This document shows positions 46,804-52,894 of a DNA stretch of 52,894 nucleotides, piece after piece (position 1 is the first letter of the stretch; every line of letters starts with the position of its first letter). The position numbers were made by a program, and so were the translations under genes. This stretch comes from Dimorphilus gyrociliatus (Eukaryota > Annelida > Polychaeta > Dinophilidae). The notes beneath the pieces were generated by a model. It did not search any database. It saw only the letters and a program-made list of their open reading frames with translations, and was not told the DNA's origin. The stretch is from assembly GCA_904063045.1 (NCBI GenBank), contig CAJFCJ010000079.1, positions 1-52,894 of the forward strand, written 5' to 3'.

Positions 46804-47340
46804 GGTTGTGGTACGTTTTTTTAAGAAAACTCCAACGGAAACAATTGTTATTATCAAAAATTGCGAAAAAATGACGTTTTATAAAAAAAGGAGGTTACTA
46901 TAACTCTAAGGTTTGATAAACTGAAAAAATTATAGTATTAGAATTTGATATGTAACCCCCTTGCGGTGGAACTTTTTTTTAAAAAAAGCTGAGAGGGTCA
47001 GATTTTTTTGCCAAGCACTACAACCGGTCTGAGTTAATTGGCTTTCGTACATTGTGATAGAAATGGTAAGTTGAAATTTATCAGGACTCAGATATATTTG
47101 GAGGACATATTTGTTCGTAAGAGTGTGAAAAAATTGACCATGTGTTTAGTTTCATCTGGTGATATCATCATTGTGATAGAAATAGTAACTTGAAATTTTA
47201 TTAAAGGTAATTAAGTAATTTAAATATTTAAATAGTGTAAACTGCTTAAAAGAATCCATAAATATTAAAAGCATGTAAAGTTACACAGTACATTTATATA
47301 TAATTATGTTTTTGAAAAACAAAAACTATTCTAAGCCTAT
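46804..47340. other. Possible short non-autonomous element, then unassigned DNA
   Basis: The sequence from 46804 to about 47030 is less AT-rich and interrupts the dispersed repeat. Its ends are weakly inverted: GGTTGTGGTACGT on the left and, inverted, GGTTGTAGTGCTT on the right (10 of 13 bases). Beyond it, 'cattgtgatagaaat' occurs twice about 120 bp apart (near 47052 and 47171). No coding sequence is seen. A MITE-like insertion is possible but unproven. Confidence 0.35.
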
Positions 47341-47547
47341 ATACAGTGTGTTAAGAAAAAAACTGGACAACCTATTTTTTATTAAAATTCCCACTTTTAG
47401 GAGATATAATAATATATTGTTATATAACCAAAGACTGTTTTTTGACGCAAATTAATATTTTAAAAGTTATTTTGTTTTGATATGGACTAAAACTGTAGTT
47501 TGATCGAATTTTTTTTGAGACTGTTAAGAAAAAAACTGGACACTTTT

Positions 47548-48559
47548 TTATTTATCAATATGGCCACCTTTTGCTTTATAAACTAGTAAAGCTCGTTTTT
47601 TAAAGATAATACAAGCCTCTGGCACGCACTAATTGGGATGTTATTCCATTGACGCACTATTTCTATCTTTAATTCTTCTTTTGATTTGGATACCTTTTTT
47701 CGATTTTTCTTTTTATGAGTCCCTAAAGATTTTCTATTGTATTGCAATCTGGAGATTGGGCAAGCAAATCTTCTACTCTAATATTATTTTCTATAAAAAA
47801 CTCTTCAGCCAACTTGCTAGTGTGTTTGGGATCATTATCCTGAACAAAAATATAATCGGATAATCCTATTTTGGTATCTGAATCAAATAAACAAGAGCTT
47901 AGCATATTACAATAATAGCCAGCATCCATTTTTACATCTATGAATTAAGAATTCCTACACCTTCATATGAAAACCCCCCCATACCATAACAGACCTTCCA
48001 CCAAATTTTAAAGTTGCTTTAAAATTATCGAGATTGTATCCTGTATTTGGCCGACGCCAAATTTTATTGTTACCATCTGAATTTTGAAGGTTAAATTTAC
48101 ACTCGGCACTAGATATCATCTTCTTTATCTCCTGTTCTGAGGATTTGATCCATCTCTTGCTTGCCTCAAAATGTGAAAGAATATGGCGAGGTTTTAATAA
48201 AGGCTTTTTATGGGAGGATATAAAAAAACATTATTATTATTAAGATATTTACGTGTTGTAACATGTGAAAAACTAGCTCCTATACTTTCTTCGACATTTT
48301 TGGACAACTTCCTACACGAAATATCATCCTTTTTTTGAACTTGATTGAGTATATAATCATTTATAATTGAAGTAAGTTTCGATGGCCTACCATTATTACA
48401 TAAATGCTTATTCGTATTATATTTATAATACTTGTAGACAATGTATGCCACCGAAGACTTTGGAATCTCAAGTATTTCTCCTATTTTTCGATATGATAAA
48501 CCAGATTTAATAAGGCCTATGAGTTCTATCCTTCTGCTTTCTGAATATTGATGTGACAT
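47548..48559 (-). pseudogene. Tc1-like DD34E transposase of element 2, broken
   Basis: The ATG at 48559 follows 'ataccctaaa', a CCC signal. The first 121 residues are intact and contain an HTH domain (YRKIGEILEIPKSSVAYIVY), then GRPSKLTSIINDYIL and HVTTRKYLNN. After a frameshift near 48200 the core reads MISSAECKFNL, with Ala in place of the first catalytic Asp, then GGRSVMVWGGF. A further shift leads to YIFVQDNDPKHTSKLAEEFF and LLAQSPDCNTIENL, with exactly 34 residues between the second Asp and the Glu. A stop follows where Trp is normal, and the tail AKGGHIDK ends at 47548. It is inactive. Confidence 0.9.
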
Positions 48560-48750
48560 TTTAGGGTATAATAAATACTCTATTAATACTAAAATAGAGG
48601 GAAAACATAAATTAATTAGTGTCCAGTTTTTTTCTTAACAGTCTCAAAAAAAAATTTGATCAAACTACAATTTTAGTCAATATCAAGACAAAGTAATAAT
48701 TGAAATACTAATATATGTTAAAATACAGTCTTTAGTAATATAAAAATATA

Positions 48751-49117
48751 GGACCAGGGTCGTTTTTTGACCATATAGGGTAAAAAAAGGCTCGGATTTT
48801 TTTTTATTATTTACCCCTTAATAATATGAGAATGAATTTGAAGTTTATTTTACAAATATCACAGAATGACGAAGGTTTAATAAACTTTCTAACTGAAAAG
48901 GGACTACTTACTTCGTAGTTCTATGGTTTGCGGAGCTTGCAATAATATACTTAAAATGGTAAAATATAAAAAAAAATGGCCAAGCTCGGATCTCTTATTA
49001 AAAAACTGTTAACAGTTCCAATTAAATTTAATTTGTTAAAACAATATTTAATTTTTTTATTTGATATGGGAAAAAAAGGCTCGGATGTTGAATATGAGAA
49101 AGAAACGACCCTGCTCC
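48751..49117 (+). mobile_element. Merlin-like element H, internally deleted, nested in Tc1 element 2
   Basis: It is only 367 bp. The ends are inverted repeats: GGACCAGGGTCGTTT on the left and, inverted, GGAGCAGGGTCGTTT on the right. The 8-bp direct repeat 'aaaatata' flanks it (48743-48750 and 49118-49125). The other terminal repeat of the host Tc1 element shows the uninterrupted sequence with a single copy of this site, which confirms the insertion. 'ggctcgga' occurs near both ends. Confidence 0.9.
48826..48980 (+). pseudogene. Transposase N-terminal fragment in element H
   Basis: The ATG at 48826 follows CCCC at 48813-48816. The frame reads MRMNLKFILQISQNDEGLIN, then FLTEKGLLTS and a stop. 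After a shift it reads CGACNNILKMVKYKKKW, matching the zinc-binding region of the element F transposase (CDGCGNILKRVKYKK). The catalytic domain has been deleted. It shows that H derives from an autonomous Merlin related to F. Confidence 0.75.
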
Positions 49118-49224
49118 AAAATATATTATTATATCTCCTAAAAGCGGGAATTTTAATAAAAAATAGGGTGTCCAATTTCTTTCTTAACACACACTGTAAT
49201 ATATAGAATCTGTAAAATATAAAG

Positions 49225-50230
49225 ATACCCGGTAATGGTGTAAAATTTGGGATGTTTGGGAAATTTTGGGATTTTACAAACAAAATAATTAATAATAAGT
49301 TTTAATAGAAGAATGAGTTTAGCTTCTGAACCTAGGTTTTTATTTTTGCATTTAAAACAAAATTCAGCTATATATAATTCTAGATTCACTCTTTGTTGCA
49401 AATATCTGCACCTTAAAGTTCTTTTAAATCTTTACCAGAGATTTTCGATGTTTTGAGTATGTGCTCCAGTAATAGGGTCAACAAAATTTCTATTGTGGTT
49501 CACATGCTTATGGTAATATGGTTCATCCTCCGTAAAAAAGTGCATATAGATGACCATTCACCACTTATAACTAAAGAATTATCATCGATTGTATCTTTTA
49601 TGACATTTTTTAGTGCGGGTATAGCCCAATTTTCAATGATTTTCAAATAAAATCTACCTGTATTGCGCCCATAACCATTTCTGCTCAACCAATCTACCTC
49701 TATTAAACTTCCTGCGCGCCACTACTATCTCATCTATCTCTACCTCTCCATAGGAACCTAACCTTTCAGATATTTTGTCCATTTCAGCCTTTATTACAGT
49801 TCTTATTAATTTATAGTACTTAAGAACTGTTTTTCGATCAATGTTTGTTTTATATACAACATCAATAACCTTTACTTCATCTAGAAACAGAGTAACGATT
49901 TTGGTAAAATCGCATATAGGTATACCTATTTTTATAAAAACACTTTTTTTTTATAACCAACTTTTTTTTACATTTATTACAAATAAAAAATCACCATCAG
50001 ATCTATGCTTATCTTTTCTCATTGAAAGCTGAGAATCGCGTGTAGTGACAGCCCCTCTGGATACTATTCCTTTTTCAACAAGAAAATAGCGTAAGTCATC
50101 TGCAGCGACTCTATCATTATTAAGAATCTTATTGAGAAACCATCTATTGTTGTTCATAAGGGTCAATTATTTTTTTTGTATAATCTTAAAATTTCCCAAA
50201 CATCCCAAATTTTACACTTTCACCGTGTAT
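49225..50230 (-). mobile_element. Merlin-like transposon G
   Basis: The inverted ends share CGGT, then GTGTAAAATTTGGGATGTTT and GGGAAATTTT (more than 30 matching bases; left near 49231-49267, right near 50187-50224). Outer bases ATAC are also shared. The element is about 1.0 kb and carries one transposase relic. No clear 8-bp target duplication was found. It lies between Tc1 element 2 and an unrecognised minus-strand gene and may have inserted into that gene. Confidence 0.85.
49280..50157 (-). pseudogene. Merlin/IS1595-type transposase of element G
   Basis: The ATG at 50157 follows 'gaccctt', a CCC signal. The N-terminus reads MNNNRWFLNKILNNDRVAAD. A shift near 49955 breaks the zinc region (expected CNKCKKSW). 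Then VDVVYKTNIDRKTVL-type HTH and GEVEIDEIVVARRKFNRGR (first Asp) are read, followed by VEQKWLWAQYR and a break. The second Asp region is damaged (expected SDEWSSY; I see [13 protein letters not shown] in a shifted frame). The last motif [15 protein letters not shown] retains the Glu. The C-terminus runs into the terminal repeat without a clear stop. It is the closest relative of element C in this window. Confidence 0.85.
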
Positions 50231-50526
50231 GGTAGTACTATATAAATGTTAACTTTTATGCCAAATAAACCAAAATATTCTATTAATATATGTGATAATT
50301 TTCTATTATTAACAAGACTGTTTTCATAGTTTATAAAGCTTGATTTAGTCCATATTATTTTGTGAATTGATTGTGTTTTATTAATTTTTATGTATATGAC
50401 ATGATTTTTGAGCAAGGGATGTTTCCAATTTATATCATACCCCCATATAGTCTATCAATATCATATCTAAATTGATTAAAATAAGCTTTATTATTAACAT
50501 GATCGGCTAAGTGAGTTCTCTACCCC

Positions 50527-50630
50527 CATACATTTATAGACTTCAATTTTAAAATTTTAACCCTTCTTTTCAGAACGAAGTGAAGGAAAAGAAGGGTTAA
50601 AATTTTAAAATTGAAGTCTATAAATGTATG
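50527..50630. repeat. Perfect 45-bp inverted repeat in the left end of element E
   Basis: Positions 50527-50571 and 50586-50630 are exact reverse complements, separated by 14 bp. The arm begins CATACATTTATAGACTTC and ends AACCCTTCTTTTC. The terminal repeat is thus present twice, inverted, at this end, in a region otherwise full of mutations. This implies recent origin or active homogenisation. Confidence 0.95.
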
Positions 50631-50699
50631 CTGCCTGTTTCTAAATGATTTGTTTTTTATTATAATGAATAGTTAAAGATATTTTGTCAAATAGTTATA

Positions 50700-51531
50700 T
50701 TAAATTAATATTGATTTAATGAGAAACTCTAGATCAACATTGTTGTTTTTTTTAAGCATATATAAATAAAGAAAAATTTTTATAAGTTTATATGTTCTAT
50801 ATCTAGGTCTTATCATAATTTTTATACCATTCCAAATACCTTCAATAGTATTTGTATGAGCACCTGTAACAGGATCTTTATAAAACTTAGAGTGGTTCAC
50901 TTTTTTATGGATATATCCTAATTTATCCAAATCTTTATATCCTTTCCATGAGTCTGTAATAATGGTTGTCTTTTTTTTTACATATTTTTCAATATAATAT
51001 CGTAGTTCTGTTGATTTTTTTGTTCTCAATGGTAGTGTTATAACTCTACCTGTTTCTTTCTCAACCATTCCTAAAACCCAAACGCCTTCGACTTTATGTC
51101 CTCTATTATATTTGCGTTTACCGAATTTACTTTCGTCTATTTCCACTGTTTTTCCCTCTCCACCAATCTGAGCAAAAGAATTTAGAATAGAGCATTTATT
51201 TTTTCTGTAAAATCTTATTAATACTTTTTAATAGATTTTTTTGTGGTATCTTGGAATGTATTAGCGATTTGATTTTGTACCAATTATAATATTATAAATA
51301 ATGTTGTATATTTTTAGAAATGATAAATTAACATCTGCATAGACAGTTCCTCGAAGTTTTGTTGTTTCAAATTTGCAAAATCTTTATTGCATCTAAAATA
51401 TAGTTGCTTGTTTGCATACCATCGACCACTTCCTTTACATTTATTGCATCTAGTAGCTGTATAGTTTAAATTTAAGTATTTTTTGCAGTTTTTTCAATGT
51501 TTTTAGATTCTTTTTTCAAAATTTTTATCAT
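50700..51531 (-). pseudogene. Merlin/IS1595-type transposase of element E
   Basis: The ATG at 51531 follows 'ttaaccctta' from the terminal repeat. The N-terminal part is broken by frameshifts and a stop but shows zinc-type CNKCKGSGRW and FRCNKDF. From about 51190 the frame is open to the end: GGEGKTVEIDESKFGKRKYN (first Asp), VEGVWVLGMVEKETGRV, TTIITDSWKGYKDLDKLGY (second Asp), VNHSKFYKDPVTGAHTNTIE with the Glu, and a basic tail ending at 50700. The catalytic half is undamaged while the DNA-binding half is not. It is closest in motif wording to element B. Confidence 0.9.
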
Positions 51532-51657
51532 ATTTTTAAGGGTTAAAATTTTAAAATTAAAGTCTATTAATGTATGGGGGTGGAAAACTCCGAGATCCAA
51601 CATGATCAATATCTTTATTTTTTTCTTTTAATGCTAATTCTATAAATTTTTTGGATC

Positions 51658-51697
51658 AGGGTTAAAAATTTCCCCTATAGGGGAAATTTTTAACCCT
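51658..51697. repeat. Perfect 40-bp palindrome in the left end of element F
   Basis: AGGGTTAAAAATTTCCCCTA is followed directly by its reverse complement with no spacer. It contains the terminal-repeat core in both orientations, and its right arm supplies the TTAACCCT start signal of the transposase gene. Confidence 0.95.
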
Positions 51698-51708
51698 AAC
51701 TTTAATAT

Positions 51709-52601
51709 ATGACATTTAACTTAGAAAATGAATTATCGCCTATTTTACACAATCAGGCTACTTTAATACAATATTTAAGAAGTAAAGGCATTTTAAAAAG
51801 CATAGTGTTTTGTGATGGTTGTGGTAATATTTTAAAAAGAGTAAAATATAAAAAAACAAGGACAAAGAAGCTCTTAGGTGTTATTTAAAAAGTTGTGATT
51901 CTTTTTTAAAGTATATATCAATCCGTAAAGATAGTTTTTTTGATGGGTTTACTGTAGAGCTGAGAAAGCTTATTATGTGTTGCTATAAATGGTTTTATAA
52001 TGTTGATCAAATCGAGGTGCAAAGAGATCTATGTTTATCAAAAATCACTGTACAAAGTATTTATAAGAAGCTTAGACTTAAGACAGTATGTTATTTAGAA
52101 CAAAATCCCATTAAACTAGGTGGTGAAGGATTGGTATGTCAGGTAGATGAGTCTATGTTTAAGTATAAACAGAAATATCATGTAGGTAGAATACCTAGTG
52201 AAAATAGATGAGTGTTCGGAATTGCAGACACTTCGTTTAAACCAGCTAGGTATTATGTGAAGTTAGTTACTGATCGACGTGCAGTAACCCTATTACCTAT
52301 AATTTCTAGTATATGTCGGAGTGGAACTATAGTATGGAGCGATGAATGGAGTAGTTATAACAACATATCTAGGATAGGATATAACCATGGGACAGTAAAT
52401 CACCATCTAAGATTCATTGACCCAACTACTGGCGTTCATACTCAGAATATTGAGTCTCTATGGAATAAATTGAAACGTAGAATGAAAAAGTTAATGGGTA
52501 GTAGTGGTAATGATCTCAATGAATATTTAAAAGAGTGGATGTGGAAAGATAATATTGGCTTAAAGGATTTTGAAAATGCCATAAATTTAATTAAATTATA
52601 A
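51709..52601 (+). pseudogene. Merlin/IS1595-type transposase of element F, two lesions
   Basis: The ATG at 51709 lies 12 bp after CCC in the palindrome. The N-terminus is MTFNLENELSPILHNQATLI, then zinc cysteines CDGCGNILKRVKYKK and, after a 1-nt shift near 51870, CYLKSCDSF. An HTH-like RDLCLSKITVQSIYKK follows. The catalytic core has VCQVDESMFKYKQKYHVGR (first Asp), then a TGA at 52209 where Trp is expected. It continues with VFGIADTSFKPARYY, TIVWSDEWSSYNNISRIGY (second Asp) and TGVHTQNIESLWNKLKRRMK (Glu), with a stop at 52601. Only these two lesions are visible, which fits the perfect target duplication and a fairly young copy. Confidence 0.92.
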
Positions 52602-52894
52602 TTATTAAAATTTTTTAATAGGGGAAATTTTTAACCCTGATCCAATTTTTTTATAAAGTAAATTATAGTTTTTGATTTTCATCAGTTAAAAAAGCTATGA
52701 ATGCCAGGTATTTTTGTTGCTGATTCATCTGAATTATTTAATATTACATTGATAAAGTTATTAAATAAAATTTTTTGCTTTTCTATTGAGTTTTAAAAAA
52801 ATCATCTTGTTCGGCAGGTAAATTATACATTAAAACCTCTTTGTTATTATGTTTTACTAAACTTAAGAAGTATTTATTCTTTTTCGATTCTAAA

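Larger units (their letters stand above)
47344..49196 (-). mobile_element. Tc1/mariner element 2 with nested Merlin
   Basis: The ends CAGTGTGTTAAGAAAAAAAC and its inverted partner (ending 'cacacactg') are flanked by TA on both sides (47342-47343 and 49197-49198). An inner site GACTGTTAAGAAAAAAACTG recurs about 170 bp inside each end, so the architecture is again IR/DR. The right inverted repeat is split by a 367-bp Merlin-like insertion at 48751-49117; without it the two ends match over about 200 bp. The terminal sequence differs from element 1, so the families are distinct. Confidence 0.93.
50521..51582 (-). mobile_element. Merlin-like transposon E with 45-bp hairpin end
   Basis: The terminal inverted repeats are about 45 bp: ACCCCCATACATT, AGACTT and AATTTTAAAATTTTAACCCT are shared by both ends with a few differences. 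The flanking 8-mers 'gagttctc' and 'gaaaactc' agree at five of eight positions, perhaps a decayed target duplication. It interrupts the minus-strand gene at the right end of the window. It contains a broken transposase. Confidence 0.88.
51653..52643 (+). mobile_element. Merlin-like transposon F
   Basis: The element is 991 bp. The inverted ends GGATCAGGGTTAAAAATTTC plus CCCTAT are identical. The direct 8-bp repeat 'aatttttt' flanks it (51645-51652 and 52644-52651). The left end is a perfect 40-bp palindrome. It is inserted in an unrecognised minus-strand gene whose frame continues on both sides. Confidence 0.93.
50231..52894 (-). pseudogene. Unrecognised gene cut by Merlin elements E and F
   Basis: Three minus-strand pieces are protein-like and lie in order. 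Piece 1 (52894-52652) has YFLSLVKHNNKEVLMYNLPA, then after a shift KQKILFNNFINVILNNSDES and IPGIHSFF. Piece 2 (51652-51583) has FIELALKEKNKDIDHVGSRS. Piece 3 (50520-50231) has RTHLADHVNNKAYFNQFRYD, then after a shift KTQSIHKIIWTKSSFINYEN and LIEYFGLFGIKVNIYIVL. When element F and one target duplication are disregarded, the frame runs on from IIYFIKK into FIELALKEK. The gene continues beyond the window's right edge. I do not recognise it, and no membrane or signal segment is obvious. Confidence 0.6.

Noticed and set aside
39197-52211. Alternative genetic code with TGA as Trp
   Set aside because: Only two cases, both in pseudogenes with other frameshifts. Intact genes here use TGG normally, e.g. 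in the MULE and Merlin A transposases.

Overview
The window is extremely AT-rich and gene-poor, and it reads as eukaryotic. The best fit is a large-genome microsporidian. Reasons: a short CCC signal lies immediately upstream of most candidate start codons; there are secreted leucine-rich-repeat (LRR) proteins, a DHHC palmitoyltransferase and a serpin; and there is a mix of Merlin (IS1595-like), Tc1/mariner, MULE and Pif1/Helitron-type sequences. Genera such as Anncaliia, Edhazardia, Nosema or Hamiltosporidium would fit. The sequence alone does not fix the species.

Layout. 1-11.5 kb holds degenerate multi-kilobase dispersed repeats with relic reading frames. Embedded in them are an 87-bp tandem repeat, a roughly 45-bp array and a CTCGCATTACG satellite. 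11.9-18.6 kb holds two related LRR loci, both broken, around a broken DHHC acyltransferase gene. 20.9-22.0 kb is an intact Merlin transposon with a perfect 8-bp target duplication, sitting inside an older decayed gene. 22.3-26.6 kb is gene-free AT-rich DNA. 26.8-29.2 kb is a third LRR locus built from twelve 147-bp tandem units. It is followed by a Tc1-like relic and by another copy of the dispersed repeat (31.6-35.1 kb). 36.5-37.8 kb is a broken serpin gene.

From 38 kb to the end the window is a transposon graveyard: seven more Merlin-like elements of different families, a truncated Pif1-like helicase, an intact MULE, and two Tc1 elements with long double-site inverted repeats. One Tc1 element carries a nested Merlin. 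The right end (50.2-52.9 kb) is an unrecognised minus-strand gene cut into pieces by Merlin insertions.

Only two long protein genes look undamaged, the Merlin transposase at 21.0 kb and the MULE transposase at 43.0 kb. Every cellular gene has at least one frameshift or stop. Some of these may be homopolymer sequencing errors, but nonsense changes and a 20-bp duplication suggest that many are real decay. Several transposon families carry the CCC start signal inside their terminal repeats, so they probably bring their own host-compatible promoter. All homologies were judged by eye from motifs; no database search was possible.
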